From Terriglobia bacterium (GTDB lineage Bacteria > Acidobacteriota > Terriglobia > Bryobacterales > Bryobacteraceae), in the NCBI GenBank assembly GCA_020073445.1, contig JAIQFE010000002.1, positions 1 through 64,000 of the forward strand: a stretch of DNA of 64,000 nucleotides, in the 5' to 3' direction. Under the pieces are notes generated by a model. That model saw only the letters and a program-made list of their open reading frames with translations, ran no database searches and was not told the DNA's origin. Position 1 is the stretch's first letter. Each line of letters opens with the position of its first letter. This document shows, piece after piece, positions 55,137-64,000 of the stretch. The translations under genes and the position numbers were made by a program.

Positions 55137-55736
55137 ATGGTTCGCAAGCTGAGCTGGACTTTTGGGATTCTTCTCGGGGTAATGTCGACGATCGGTTACG
55201 CGGCTGGCATTTTGTTTGGCACACCGATGTTCGCGCGTCTGCGTGAGCTTTATCCTCACTTTTTTGCACTGCCTTGGGGGCATTGGTTCTTTGTGCTAGG
55301 CGGACCGATTGTTCTTGCGCTGGCGGGCACAGTGACCGCTTGCCGAACGCGAAGCTTCGCCGCCGCGGTCCAGGTTGGGGCGCTAAGCGGGTTGATCGGC
55401 AGCTCGATCCTGTTCGTCACCGGAATTGGGATGACCGTCGCGTTTCACGACGCCCTAATGAAGGATCCGAGCGCCGTCCACGAGTATGAACTGTCTATGC
55501 CCACGCCGCCCACCCCGGCGCAACTGTCCAGCTTCGTCTATTGGGATGCCCTCGGAGGCGTGCTAATGATGATGTGGATCTCTCCCCTGGCCGGAATGAT
55601 TCTGGGTTCGATCGGTGGGGGCGGTGGAATGCTGATTCTGCGCGCAAGTCAGAAGCGTCCCCGCACTGAAGGATCCGATCTTCCAGGGCAAATGCGTTCC
55701 ACCGTGACGCCGCTTCCGCTGCACGACTCGCTATAA
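55137..55736 (+). CDS. Hypothetical four-helix membrane protein
   Basis: A 199-residue protein with about four hydrophobic helices, the first two near the N-terminus (about residues 7-28 and 48-65). No family motif is recognisable. The central PPTPAQLSSFVYWDAL loop is Pro-rich and cytoplasmic/periplasmic side is not predictable. It is divergent from the tetrahaem cytochrome with 64 bases between, and its stop lies 9 bases before the symporter start, suggesting co-transcription with the latter. Confidence 0.65.
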   Translation: MVRKLSWTFGILLGVMSTIGYAAGILFGTPMFARLRELYPHFFALPWGHWFFVLGGPIVLALAGTVTACRTRSFAAAVQVGALSGLIGSSILFVTGIGMTVAFHDALMKDPSAVHEYELSMPTPPTPAQLSSFVYWDALGGVLMMMWISPLAGMILGSIGGGGGMLILRASQKRPRTEGSDLPGQMRSTVTPLPLHDSL

Positions 55737-55745
55737 TCCCCCTGA

Positions 55746-57515
55746 GTGCAACTCACCTTCGCCGACTGGGCCGTGGTCGGGCTCTACTTCCTGTTTAATC
55801 TCGCCGTCGGCTTCTATTACAAGTCGCGCGCGCAGTCGAGCGTCGACGAATTCTTTCTCTCCGGCCGCAACGTCCCGTGGTGGCTGGCCGGGACTTCCAT
55901 GGTGGCGACGACGTTCGCCGCCGATACACCGTTGGCCGTAACTGGGATGGTGGCGGCTAACGGGATCGCCGGAAACTGGCTGTGGTGGTGCTTCGTTTCG
56001 AGCGGCATGCTGACAGTGTTTTTCTACGCGCGCCTGTGGCGGCGGTCGGGCGTGACGACCGACGTCGAATTTGCCGAGATCCGATACTCGGGGTGGCCCG
56101 CGGCGTTCCTGCGCGGATTCCGCGCGCTGTACCTGGGGATTCCGATCAACTGCATCATCCTGGGCTGGGTGAACAAGGCTATGGTCGACATCCTGATGCT
56201 GATTCTGGGAATCACCAAGCTGGAGGCCCTGGCGATCGTGATAGGGCTCATCGTGGTCACCTCGTTGGTCTCGACGCTCTCGGGGCTATGGGGTGTGTTG
56301 GTGACCGATCTGTTCCAGTTCGCGATCAAGATGGGCATGGTCATCGTGCTGGCGGTGTTCGCCGTGCGGGCCGTGGGCGGAATGGGAGCGATGAAAGAGA
56401 AGCTGCTCCTGATAGACGCCACGCGCGCGGGGGGCGGGTCTGTGCTCAACTTCGTGCCCGACCTTCACTCGGCCTGGATGCCGCTGCTCACGTTCCTGGT
56501 CTACATTTCGCTCAACTGGTGGGCTACCTGGTATCCGGGGGCCGAACCGGGCGGCGGAGGCTACATCGCGCAGCGAATGCTCAGCGCGAAGGACGAGAAG
56601 AACTCGCTTCTCGCCACGCTGTGGTTCAACGTGGCGCATTACGCGATCCGGCCCTGGCCATGGATCCTGGTCGGGCTCGCTTCGCTGATCTTATTCCCGG
56701 GGCTTGAGAGACCCGAGACGGGCTACATCCGCGTGATGATCGCGACGCTGCCTCCGTCGCTGCGGGGACTGATGGTGGCGGCGTTCGCCGCAGCGTATAT
56801 GTCGACCATCGCCACGCAGCTCAACTGGGGCGCGAGCTACCTGGTGAACGATTTCTATCGCCGCTTCTGGAAACCGGGCGAGACCCAGCAGCACTACGTG
56901 ATGATCTCCCGGGTGGCGACGATATTCCTCACGCTGGTATCGGCCGTGGTGACGTTCTATCTCGATTCGATCGCGGGCGCGTGGAAGCTGCTGATCGTGA
57001 CGGGCGCGGGAACGGGAGGGGTCTTGCTGCTGCGCTGGTACTGGTGGCGGATCAACGCCTGGAGCGAAGTTTCGGCCATGCTGACGGCGTTCGTGGTGTC
57101 GGTGGGGCTGCAAGTCGGGTGGGGGTTCGATACCGATAAGCCTCTGGACTTCGCCTGGCTGATGATTACGACAGTGGCGATCACCACCGTGGTCTGGCTG
57201 GCCGTGACATTCCTCACTGCTCCCGAGAAAACCGACGTTCTCGTTGCTTTCTATCGTCGGACTCGCCCGTCTAAGACAGGGTGGGGACCGATCGGCGCAC
57301 TTGCTCCGGATGTCCAGCCTTCGCGCGACGGGCTCTCTAATCTCCTGTGCTGGGCTGGGGGCTGTATGCTGATTTATGGCGCTCTCTTCGGCGTCGGAAA
57401 ACTTCTGCTGCATGAAACGGGCACCGGACTGGAGCTGCTGGCGATGGGGGCGATCGGATTCGCCATCATCTATCACAATCTTTCGCGGAGGGGCTGGAGT
57501 GCGGTGGTGGACTAA
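55746..57515 (+). CDS. Sodium:solute symporter family protein
   Basis: A 589-residue SSS (SLC5-type) transporter with about 13 helices, starting with a GTG. Family features are DEFFLSGRNVPWWLAGTSMVA in the first segment, a VTDLFQFAIKMGMVIV helix, and the central AAFAAAYMSTIATQLNWGASYLVNDFY segment typical of the family. The solute is unknown; the glycosidase-like neighbour that follows suggests a sugar, as does the C-terminal extension. Its stop overlaps that neighbour's start by 17 bases. Confidence 0.93.
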   Translation: MQLTFADWAVVGLYFLFNLAVGFYYKSRAQSSVDEFFLSGRNVPWWLAGTSMVATTFAADTPLAVTGMVAANGIAGNWLWWCFVSSGMLTVFFYARLWRRSGVTTDVEFAEIRYSGWPAAFLRGFRALYLGIPINCIILGWVNKAMVDILMLILGITKLEALAIVIGLIVVTSLVSTLSGLWGVLVTDLFQFAIKMGMVIVLAVFAVRAVGGMGAMKEKLLLIDATRAGGGSVLNFVPDLHSAWMPLLTFLVYISLNWWATWYPGAEPGGGGYIAQRMLSAKDEKNSLLATLWFNVAHYAIRPWPWILVGLASLILFPGLERPETGYIRVMIATLPPSLRGLMVAAFAAAYMSTIATQLNWGASYLVNDFYRRFWKPGETQQHYVMISRVATIFLTLVSAVVTFYLDSIAGAWKLLIVTGAGTGGVLLLRWYWWRINAWSEVSAMLTAFVVSVGLQVGWGFDTDKPLDFAWLMITTVAITTVVWLAVTFLTAPEKTDVLVAFYRRTRPSKTGWGPIGALAPDVQPSRDGLSNLLCWAGGCMLIYGALFGVGKLLLHETGTGLELLAMGAIGFAIIYHNLSRRGWSAVVD

Positions 57516-58428
57516 GTGGGGCGGACTCGAGTCGGGGTGCCCTCTGGGCCGGGGCTTCAGCCCTGCATGCGCCCTCCTTTGCCTCCTAGTTCTGTTAGCC
57601 TTCTCGTTGCGCGCTGCCGGTCCGGTCGACTTCGGCACGGCGGAATTGAACGCGGCGCTGGCTGAGCGGAAGCTTAAGTTTCATGTCGACACCGAGCTCA
57701 GTCTGAATCCTCCCGAAACCTTCAGCATCACGCTATACAAGACCGGCATGATTCGCGTCACCGGCGGCGATTTGCGCGGCCTGATGTACGGCCTGATCGA
57801 AGCGTCCGAGCAGATTCGCGCGAATGGAAAGCTGAAAGCGGCCAGCGGAAAACCGGCCACGGCTGTGCGCGGCGTTCGGATGACGCTGCGGTCCTACGAT
57901 CTGGCGCAGCCCTGGTTCACCTCGGACGCCCACTGGCGCGCCTATTTTCAGACGCTCGCCCGCGCCCGTCTAAACCGGCTCAGCCTCATGATAACCCTGG
58001 CGGACGCGGATATCGAGCGCTTGCGAATGCTTTCGGAACTCGCCACGGATTACGGCGTCGACTTCATCCTGGGCATTCGCCAACTGGAGGGCGATCCTGG
58101 ACGTGTTTACGCCCGACTGCGCGGGATTCTGGACGGTTGTCCCCTGATCCGCGGCGTGCAGATCGAGGCCGGCGACGAGTCGGTCCAGGTCTATCAGGAG
58201 GGAGTGTTCCGGGCCCTGCGTGAGTCGGGACGCCGCGTCACTCTGGACCTGCGCAACGTGGCCGATCGGCCGGATCTGGTGCGGGCCGCTTCCGTATCGG
58301 GAACTCCGCTCAGCGCGCCGGGATTCGAGATGAACGCCCCGGGTCCGGATTTCATGGGCGATCATCAACAGACCTACTGGAACAGCGGCCGGACCAGCTA
58401 CGACGCGGCGTATGAGGTCCCGAAGTAA
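57499..58428 (+). CDS. Exported glycoside-hydrolase-like hypothetical protein
   Basis: A 309-residue protein with an N-terminal signal anchor and a domain resembling the N-terminal part of alpha-glucuronidases/GH20-type enzymes (RGVRMTLRSYDLAQPWFTSD, YFQTLARARLNRLSLMI). It seems too short to hold a complete catalytic barrel, since the TIM-barrel acid residues are not identifiable. Its first residues (LESGCPLGRGFSPACAL) are encoded by a GGGCT/AGCCC palindrome of the kind seen between genes, so the start at GTG 57499 (after GGAGGGG) is not certain. It is coupled to the symporter gene. Confidence 0.7.
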   Translation: MRWWTKWGGLESGCPLGRGFSPACALLCLLVLLAFSLRAAGPVDFGTAELNAALAERKLKFHVDTELSLNPPETFSITLYKTGMIRVTGGDLRGLMYGLIEASEQIRANGKLKAASGKPATAVRGVRMTLRSYDLAQPWFTSDAHWRAYFQTLARARLNRLSLMITLADADIERLRMLSELATDYGVDFILGIRQLEGDPGRVYARLRGILDGCPLIRGVQIEAGDESVQVYQEGVFRALRESGRRVTLDLRNVADRPDLVRAASVSGTPLSAPGFEMNAPGPDFMGDHQQTYWNSGRTSYDAAYEVPK

Positions 58429-58431
58429 ACC

Positions 58432-58683
58432 ATGCGTACCGTTCCCTGGTGGAAGTGGAGTTCGGCCGCGGTGGCCCTGATCGTAACAGGAGGCGGCGCC
58501 TGGTGGGCATCGCGGCCAGCCAAGCCGCCCGCGATTGTCTCGATCGACGTGAAGGTGACCGGAATCGTTTCCAAAGAGGCTCCGTACGTAAAGTCGGAGA
58601 TTCCGAAAACGCTGACTCCTGCCCCGAAAACTACGTCGTTACCAGCTACTTCGTTACCGGCTGGAGGGAACGGCTCTCGATGA
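58432..58683 (+). CDS. Small hypothetical membrane-anchored protein
   Basis: An 83-residue protein with one N-terminal hydrophobic helix (about 11-25) and a Pro/Thr-rich tail ([21 protein letters not shown]). No homology is recognised. It begins 3 bases after the previous stop, which supports translation from the same message, but it overlaps the convergent clpP 3' end by 38 bases. Real status is uncertain. Confidence 0.45.
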   Translation: MRTVPWWKWSSAAVALIVTGGGAWWASRPAKPPAIVSIDVKVTGIVSKEAPYVKSEIPKTLTPAPKTTSLPATSLPAGGNGSR

Positions 58684-59260
58684 TGTGGTCGATGATGCCG
58701 TACTCGAGCGCCTGGGTCGGTTCCAGAATATAGTCGCGATCCACGTCACGCGCAATCTTTTCGATTGGTTGGCCCGTGGCCTTGGCGAGAATATCGTTCA
58801 GCGTTTCGCGCATGCGCAGGATTTCGCGGGCATAGATGTCGATGTCCGTAGCTTGCCCGCCCAGGCCGCTCATCGAGGGCTGGTGAATCAGAATGCGGGC
58901 GTGCGGCAGGCTGTGACGCTTGCCTTTCGTTCCGCAGGCAAGCAGGACGGCTGCCATGGAGGCCGCCTGTCCCACGCAGTAAGTGATGATATCGGGCTGC
59001 ACCAAGCGCATGGTATCGAGGATCGCCAAGCCCGCGGTGATCGAGCCGCCGGGAGAGTTGATGTAGAGGGAGATATCCTTCTCGGGATCTTCCGCCGACA
59101 GGAACAGGATCTGAGCGATGATCAGGTTCGCAACGTTGTCGTCGATCGGCGTGCCCAGGAAAATGATGTTTTCCTTCAGCAGGCGCGAGTAGATATCGAA
59201 GGCTCGCTCGCCTCGCGAAGTTTGCTCGACAACCATCGGAACCAGGACAGAATTCTGCAT
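58646..59260 (-). CDS. clpP: ATP-dependent Clp protease proteolytic subunit
   Basis: A 204-residue serine peptidase with the catalytic triad visible: Ser101 in VGQAASMAA, His126 in LIHQPSMSG, and Asp172 in [10 protein letters not shown]. It forms the ClpP barrel that degrades unfolded or tagged proteins with ClpX or ClpA. The start at 59260 has an AAGGAGAG. The in-frame version to 59332 lacks family sequence upstream. clpX and tig, its usual neighbours, are not nearby. Confidence 0.97.
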   Translation of the reverse strand: MQNSVLVPMVVEQTSRGERAFDIYSRLLKENIIFLGTPIDDNVANLIIAQILFLSAEDPEKDISLYINSPGGSITAGLAILDTMRLVQPDIITYCVGQAASMAAVLLACGTKGKRHSLPHARILIHQPSMSGLGGQATDIDIYAREILRMRETLNDILAKATGQPIEKIARDVDRDYILEPTQALEYGIIDHIIESRSLQPVTK

Positions 59261-59455
59261 ACACTCTCCTTGGGGGGAACGGACGGACCCTCTAAAACTT
59301 CGGCCAGCGACCCCGTAAACTTCAGGGCCCAAGACCTTCTAAACTCTATGATACGCCACCGGATAGCAGCCGCGCGGGCAAAAAATCCAAGGAATCTGGA
59401 AACCTGCCGATATATTCTAGGGATAGGGTTGGCTAGTACCCCATCTTAAGACTCT

Positions 59456-60418
59456 ATGCGCATTCTGATCGCCGACGACAGCGTCGTCTCCCGGCACCTG
59501 CTGGAGGCTACCCTCCGCAAGTGGGGATACGAAGTGGTCGTCGCCACCGACGGCGTGGAAGCGTGGAATGTCCTGCAAGGCGAAAATCCTCCGCGGCTCG
59601 CGATTCTCGATTGGGTGATGCCCGGGCTCACCGGACCGGAAGTTTGCAGCCGCGTGCGAGAAAATTCGAAGAACAAGGACCTGGACTACACCTACATCGT
59701 TCTGCTCAGCTCGAAAAGCCAGCGCGAGGATCTGATCGAGGGGCTGGAGGCGGGCGCGGACGATTATCTGACCAAACCCTTTGACCAACACGAGTTGAAA
59801 GTCCGGCTGCGCGCGGGAACGCGCATCATCGATCTCCAGCGCGAGCTGGTGTCGGCGCGCGAGGAGCTGCGCGAGCAGGCGACCAAGGACTTCCTGACGC
59901 GGATCTGGAACCGGTCTTCGATTTTGGACGTGCTGTCGCGCGAACTGGCGCGGGCTTCGCGGGAAAAGCGGTCCGTGGGCGTGGTGCTGGCGGATTTGGA
60001 CCGCTTCAAATCGGTCAACGATACCTACGGTCATTTCGCGGGCGATGCGGTGCTGCGCGAGTTCACGCGGCGCATTTCGGCCGCGATGCGGCCTTACGAT
60101 TCCATGGGCCGTTATGGCGGCGAAGAGTTTCTGATCATCCTGCCGGGCTGCGACGAGCGATGCACGGGCAATCAGGCCGAACGCATGCGGGCGGCTCTCG
60201 CCAACGAACCGATGATGATCGGGGACGTGCCGCACGTGGTGACGTGCAGTTTCGGCGCCACCAGCTGGCGGCCGGACGGGGAATCCACCGCCGATGAACT
60301 GATTCATCTCGCGGACGACGCGCTATATATGGCCAAGCACCAGGGACGCAATTGCGTCGCGGTGCTGAGTCCTCCGGTAGCGGCGCAAGGCACCGCCCAA
60401 CCTAAGTCAGCTGGTTGA
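59456..60418 (+). CDS. Diguanylate cyclase response regulator (PleD-like)
   Basis: A 320-residue protein with an N-terminal receiver domain (acidic pair near residue 7, phospho-acceptor Asp52, Lys near 108 in DYLTKPF), a coiled-coil link (ELVSAREELREQATKD), and a GGDEF domain with active-site RYGGEEF. An RxxD inhibitory site (RPYD) lies five residues upstream of GGEEF. It therefore makes cyclic di-GMP, is inhibited by its product, and is activated through phosphorylation by an unknown kinase. The PilZ-like gene at 20835 may be a receptor. It is convergent with msrQ by a 12-base overlap. Confidence 0.94.
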   Translation: MRILIADDSVVSRHLLEATLRKWGYEVVVATDGVEAWNVLQGENPPRLAILDWVMPGLTGPEVCSRVRENSKNKDLDYTYIVLLSSKSQREDLIEGLEAGADDYLTKPFDQHELKVRLRAGTRIIDLQRELVSAREELREQATKDFLTRIWNRSSILDVLSRELARASREKRSVGVVLADLDRFKSVNDTYGHFAGDAVLREFTRRISAAMRPYDSMGRYGGEEFLIILPGCDERCTGNQAERMRAALANEPMMIGDVPHVVTCSFGATSWRPDGESTADELIHLADDALYMAKHQGRNCVAVLSPPVAAQGTAQPKSAG

Positions 60419-61078
60419 GGCCGTTGGCTGCGGCGCGCGGGGGTCACTGAGCTTTCGTTTGCGGTCCCGCATCCACACGATGATGCGATACCCCAGCAGC
60501 ACGGCCACGATGGCGGCGTACATGAGCGGCAGGCGGATATCGGATTTCACCAGCCACCAGTAGTGGATCACGGCCGCGATGGCCGTCAGATACACCAGCT
60601 TGTGCAGCCTTTTCCAGCGCTTGAAGCCGAGCCGGCGCACCCAGCCCGCCGTGGACGTGATCGCCAAAGGCAGCATGGCGAGGAGTGCCAGCATACCGAT
60701 GGTGATGTAGCGGCGCTTGACGATGTCCTCCCAGATGGCGGGAATCGTGTTTTGCCGGGGGTCCAGGAACAACCAGACCGCGAAATGTACGCAGCCATAG
60801 AAGAATGCGAACAGCCCCAGCATGCGGCGGAAGCGCGTAATCTGCGGCCGGTTGAGCAGCATCCGCAGGGGCGTGATGCACAGGGTAAAACAGATGAACC
60901 GGATGGTCCAGTCGCCGGTGTAGTGGGTGATGTACTCGATCGGGTTGGCGGTAACGAATTCGGTCGGATCGGCGCTCTGGTAAGCCTGCCAGCACAGCCA
61001 CAGCAGCACCCCCAGCGGGACCAGGGAGAGGACAAACACTACGACCTTGGTCCAGGGACTGGAGAGAAATCGATTCAT
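60407..61078 (-). CDS. msrQ: Protein-methionine-sulfoxide reductase haem-binding subunit MsrQ
   Basis: A 223-residue membrane protein with six predicted helices and the MsrQ/YedZ ferric-reductase-like fold, including TGDWTIRFICFTLCITPLRML and haem-ligand histidines within helices (FFYGCVHFAVW and KLVYLTAIAAVIHYWW). It passes electrons from quinones to the periplasmic MsrP. It lies downstream of two msrP genes in the same operon, 31 bases after the nearer one. Confidence 0.95.
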   Translation of the reverse strand: MNRFLSSPWTKVVVFVLSLVPLGVLLWLCWQAYQSADPTEFVTANPIEYITHYTGDWTIRFICFTLCITPLRMLLNRPQITRFRRMLGLFAFFYGCVHFAVWLFLDPRQNTIPAIWEDIVKRRYITIGMLALLAMLPLAITSTAGWVRRLGFKRWKRLHKLVYLTAIAAVIHYWWLVKSDIRLPLMYAAIVAVLLGYRIIVWMRDRKRKLSDPRAPQPTASTS

Positions 61079-61109
61079 GCTACTGATGCGGCCGGCCAGA
61101 TGGCGCGGA

Positions 61110-62084
61110 TTAGTGGAATTTCGCGAGATCCATCCCGCTGTACAAGCTGGCGACCTGGGCTCCGTAACCGTTGAACTTTACCGTTGGCATGCGAGTGCCT
61201 TGGCCCAGGAAACCGCCGCCGAGCCGCTGTTCTTCCTTCTGACTCCAACGCGGGTGGTCGACCTCCGGATTGACGTTCGAGTAGAATCCATACTCATGGG
61301 ACGAGTACAATCCCCAGTCCGTGGGCGGTTCTTTCTCGACGAAGCGGATCCGGGCGATCGACTTGATGCTCTTGTATCCGTATTTCCACGGGATCACCAG
61401 GCGGATCGGTGCGCCGTTCTGGTTGGGCATGGTCTCGCCGTACATTCCGAACGATAGCAGCGTGAGCGGATGCATGGCCTCGTCCAGGCGCAAACCTTCC
61501 ACGTAGGGGAAGGGAATACCGGCTTCGCGCGGCGACAGCATTGCCTTCGGATCGTAGTAGGTCTCGAACGCCACGTACTTGGCTTTGCCCGTTGGCTGGA
61601 CCTGTTTGAGCAGGGTACTCAGGGAGAAGCCAATCCAGGGCACAACGATCGACCAGCGCTCCACGCAGCGGTGACGGTAGATGCGTTCCTCGGGCGGCGC
61701 GAGCTTCATCACCTGATCCAGGCTCAGCGTTTTCGGCTGCATGACCTCGCCTTCGATGTGGATGGTCCATTCCGCGGGCACCTTCCATTTCGGGGCGTTC
61801 ACGGCCGGATCTTCCTTGCCGGTACCGAATTCGTAGAAGTTGTTGTAACCCGTGACGGTGGCCTTGGACGACGGTTTTTCGTCTCCCAGATTGTGATACG
61901 GACCGGTCTTGACCAGGCCATTGACCGTGGCCGTCGCCAGCGCGGCGGATGGCAGAGCTAAACTTCCTAGCGTTGCGGCTCCCAGCGTCGCAGCTCCCGC
62001 ACCAATGAAACGGCGGCGGTTCAGGTAGACCTCCTTCGGCGTGACATCAGAATAGCGGAGGTCGGCAGGTTTCCGGATCAGCAT
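61110..62084 (-). CDS. msrP: Protein-methionine-sulfoxide reductase catalytic subunit MsrP, copy 1
   Basis: A 324-residue periplasmic molybdopterin enzyme with a Tat signal ([20 protein letters not shown]). The Mo-coordinating Cys140 is in [11 protein letters not shown], and the conserved core [21 protein letters not shown] follows. It reduces methionine sulfoxide residues in envelope proteins using electrons from MsrQ. The protein is close to copy 2, lying 71 bases upstream, in most of its length, so the pair is a tandem duplication. Confidence 0.95.
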   Translation of the reverse strand: MLIRKPADLRYSDVTPKEVYLNRRRFIGAGAATLGAATLGSLALPSAALATATVNGLVKTGPYHNLGDEKPSSKATVTGYNNFYEFGTGKEDPAVNAPKWKVPAEWTIHIEGEVMQPKTLSLDQVMKLAPPEERIYRHRCVERWSIVVPWIGFSLSTLLKQVQPTGKAKYVAFETYYDPKAMLSPREAGIPFPYVEGLRLDEAMHPLTLLSFGMYGETMPNQNGAPIRLVIPWKYGYKSIKSIARIRFVEKEPPTDWGLYSSHEYGFYSNVNPEVDHPRWSQKEEQRLGGGFLGQGTRMPTVKFNGYGAQVASLYSGMDLAKFH

Positions 62085-62155
62085 GGTTCACAGTCTCCAA
62101 TCCAATAGTAACTCCGTAGAAGAGTATCCGGCGGGAGGGGTGGTTTATTCCCGGA

Positions 62156-63061
62156 TCAGTAGTTGCGGTCGAGGTTCATGCCCGCGTAGAGCTTCGCAAC
62201 CTGGTCGCCATAGCCGTTGAACATCCGGGTCGGGATGACCTTTGGCTTCAGGAGGGTTCCTTCGCCCAGCCGCTCCTCGTCCCTCTGGCTGAAGCGGGGA
62301 TGTTCGTGGTCGGGATTGACGTTGGAGTAGAAACCGTAGGCGGCGGGCCAGCTGGTGCTCCACGTGGTAGGAGGTTGCTTCTCCAAAAGACGAATCCGCA
62401 CGACCGACTTGATGCTCTTGAACCCGTATTTCCACGGGATCACCAGGCGGATGGGCGCGCCGTTCTGATTGAGCAGCGTCTCGCCGTACATGCCCACGGT
62501 CAGCAGCGCGAGGGGATGCATGGCTTCATCCAGGCGCAGGCCTTCGACGTAGGGAAACTGGATGCCCGCCTTCCTCGGCGAGAGCATTATATTGGGGTCG
62601 TAAACGCTTTCGAAGGCGACGAACTTGGCTTTGCCCGTCGGCTGGACCTGCTTCAGCAGCGCGCTGAGCGGGAATCCGATCCAGGGCACCACGATGGACC
62701 AGCCTTCCACGCAGCGGTGGCGGTAGATGCGTTCCTGCAGCGGTGCGAGCTTCAGAATCTGATCGACGTCCAGAGTTTTGGGCTGCGCCACTTCGCCTTC
62801 GATTCGCACGGTCCAGGGTGAAATGGGTTTCCACTTGGGAGCATTTTGTGCGGGCTCGTCCTTGCCTGTGCCAAATTCGTAGAAGTTGTTGTAGGTGGTG
62901 ACGATCTTCTGAGACGTGATCTTTTCGCCGCCCGCGTTGAACGCGGTTTTACCGGCGTTGAGGGTCGCGGCGGCGGCGGGGATTGGCAAAGCCAGAGCCG
63001 CGGTCAGGAATCGCCGCCGGTTCAAGTAGATTTCCTTGGGAGTCACGTCCGAATAACGCAT
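62156..63061 (-). CDS. msrP: MsrP, copy 2 (tandem duplicate)
   Basis: A 301-residue paralogue of copy 1 with the same layout: Tat signal LNRRRFLTAALALPIPAAA, Mo-ligand Cys117 in [11 protein letters not shown], and the [21 protein letters not shown] segment. It starts at ATG 63061, six bases after a GGAG. The open frame extends a further 200 residues upstream, but that part is not family-like, overlaps the divergent glycosyltransferase gene and is rejected. It is the first gene of msrP2-msrP1-msrQ. Confidence 0.93.
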   Translation of the reverse strand: MRYSDVTPKEIYLNRRRFLTAALALPIPAAAATLNAGKTAFNAGGEKITSQKIVTTYNNFYEFGTGKDEPAQNAPKWKPISPWTVRIEGEVAQPKTLDVDQILKLAPLQERIYRHRCVEGWSIVVPWIGFPLSALLKQVQPTGKAKFVAFESVYDPNIMLSPRKAGIQFPYVEGLRLDEAMHPLALLTVGMYGETLLNQNGAPIRLVIPWKYGFKSIKSVVRIRLLEKQPPTTWSTSWPAAYGFYSNVNPDHEHPRFSQRDEERLGEGTLLKPKVIPTRMFNGYGDQVAKLYAGMNLDRNY

Positions 63062-63124
63062 GGATATCTCCGCCAATATGTTACCTCCGGTCCTGCGCAG
63101 GCTGCTAACCTCAATTTTCAGCCC

Positions 63125-64000
63125 ATGCAGCTTATCGAGCCAGCGGACAGTCGCAGAGCGGACGCGTGGCTCGTCCTTTGTCTCATCGTGCAGTCCGTGC
63201 TGCTGACAAATTCGCTCGGTCTGCTGCCAATGTGGAACGATGAGCTGTTCACAGTGCGTGCGGCGCGGCTGCCTGTCGATGCGATGCTCGAGATGGTCCG
63301 CGGCGATGTGCATCCGCCGCTGTATTTTCTGCTGGCACATTATTGGATCCGGATCGCGCCAGGCGGCGAATCCCTGGCGCAACTGCGCCTGCTGTCGGTG
63401 GTGTTCGCCCTCTTGGCCACGATTGCACTCGACCGTTTGTGGCTGAAGCATGCGCCTGCACGGCTGCGAGCATGGTGCCTGGCGTTGTGGACCGCGTCGG
63501 CATGCATGCTGTTGTACTCCCGTATGGCGCGATCGTACAGTTTGCAGGTTTTGGGATTCGTCGTGGTGTGCTGGGCGGCGCGGCGCTGGAGCGAAGACCT
63601 GGGTTCGTGGAAGAAACTGCTGATCTGGGCCGGTTCGCTGGCGGCGTTGATGTACACGCATTACGTGCCGGGGATCGCGGCGTGGGCCGGCGCGAACCTC
63701 TTGCTGCTCCGGAACGCACGCGGGCGGTCGAACCGGCTGCTGATTGGAAATGGGATCGTGCTGGCGGCTTATCTGCCTTGGCTCATGACGTTCGCATCGG
63801 TGCTGGCGGTGTGGCGCGCGAAACCCGGGCTGCTTCTGCTCACTGGTAACAGTGTGCTCGAAACGGGCGTGAAGCTGGCCTACTGGGTCTTCTCTTTTTT
63901 CTATGGCGAAGCGATTCCGTTGTGGATGCTTCCGGTGACCGCAGTGCTCGCGATTCCCGTCGTGTGGCTGCTGTGGACCGGTACCCGGACCGCTCGGATT
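63125..64000 (+). CDS. GT-C fold membrane glycosyltransferase, cut by window end
   Basis: An open frame of 292 residues running off the window. It starts with ATG 63125 and encodes a GT-C (family 39/ArnT-like) glycosyltransferase: an N-terminal helix, the catalytic-type acidic loop MWNDELFTVRAARLPVD, VRGDVHPPLYFLLAHYW (the HPP motif), and several further helices. These are the conserved features missing from the truncated copy at 211-1290. No stop occurs before the edge, so the C-terminal part is not seen. It is divergent from msrP2. Confidence 0.85.
   Translation, partial: MQLIEPADSRRADAWLVLCLIVQSVLLTNSLGLLPMWNDELFTVRAARLPVDAMLEMVRGDVHPPLYFLLAHYWIRIAPGGESLAQLRLLSVVFALLATIALDRLWLKHAPARLRAWCLALWTASACMLLYSRMARSYSLQVLGFVVVCWAARRWSEDLGSWKKLLIWAGSLAALMYTHYVPGIAAWAGANLLLLRNARGRSNRLLIGNGIVLAAYLPWLMTFASVLAVWRAKPGLLLLTGNSVLETGVKLAYWVFSFFYGEAIPLWMLPVTAVLAIPVVWLLWTGTRTARI

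Noticed and set aside
63062-63661. 200-residue N-terminal extension of the msrP2 frame
   Set aside because: Not MsrP-like, overlaps the divergent glycosyltransferase gene, and [10 protein letters not shown] with its GGAG is a clear start.

Overview
The window looks like chromosomal DNA of a GC-rich acidobacterium, most likely of the Solibacter/Bryobacter type. This is inferred from gene content, since no rRNA is present. The indicators are several exported proteins of a family built around a GHWEGDTLVV-like core, two DUF6152 proteins, a Ser/Thr kinase with a TolB-type propeller, a PEP-CTERM protein, and short dispersed palindromes. Gene density is high. No stretch over 300 bases is clearly empty, and no prophage, CRISPR array, rRNA or plasmid function was seen.

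Region by region. 1-1290: the end of an IS transposase abuts a glycosyltransferase that has lost its N-terminal half. 1299-6826: informational genes, recR-ybaB-dnaX with the small SRP RNA upstream, an O-methyltransferase, then rplU-rpmA-obgE. 6801-16065: DUF2103, DoxX, and an accessory block of exported proteins (two DUF6152, three tandem paralogues, a Tat-type carboxylesterase, and a 777-residue CXXCH/propeller protein). 16202-21690: a surface-signalling block (SUMF1-fold protein, FecR-domain protein, Ser/Thr kinase, PilZ-like protein, stress-type protein). 21821-30590: MetE-like protein, VOC protein, STAS protein, a three-gene operon with a degenerate metallo-beta-lactamase fold, a divergent membrane pyrophosphatase, and a DPP III-like peptidase. 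30594-38885: accA-dnaE, zinc-ribbon and DUF2752 membrane proteins, GNAT, a REPIN-like element, a PilT ATPase, and a PEP-CTERM protein. 39034-47245: methyltransferase, tRNA(CAT), MscS channel, alpha/beta hydrolase, mtnA, redoxin, and a histidine kinase/response regulator pair. 47276-53918: dispersed repeats, sppA, an RRM protein, yacL-ispD-ispF, and a quinone oxidoreductase coupled to a protein of unknown function. 53981-64000: tetrahaem cytochrome, SSS symporter with a glycosidase-like partner, clpP, a diguanylate cyclase, msrP-msrP-msrQ, and the start of a second GT-C glycosyltransferase.

Most housekeeping genes sit in conserved orders. The novelty is in the exported proteins, which appear to handle periplasmic redox and metal chemistry (methionine sulfoxide repair, c-type haem, N-terminal His-His proteins), and in several families of small palindromic repeats. 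The best candidates for undescribed biology are the repeat with conserved arms and a variable loop (10961-11031 and 47321-47392), the predicted His-His mature N-termini of the DUF6152 proteins, the haem-propeller fusion, and a histidine kinase whose N-terminus looks like a haem-less globin sensor.
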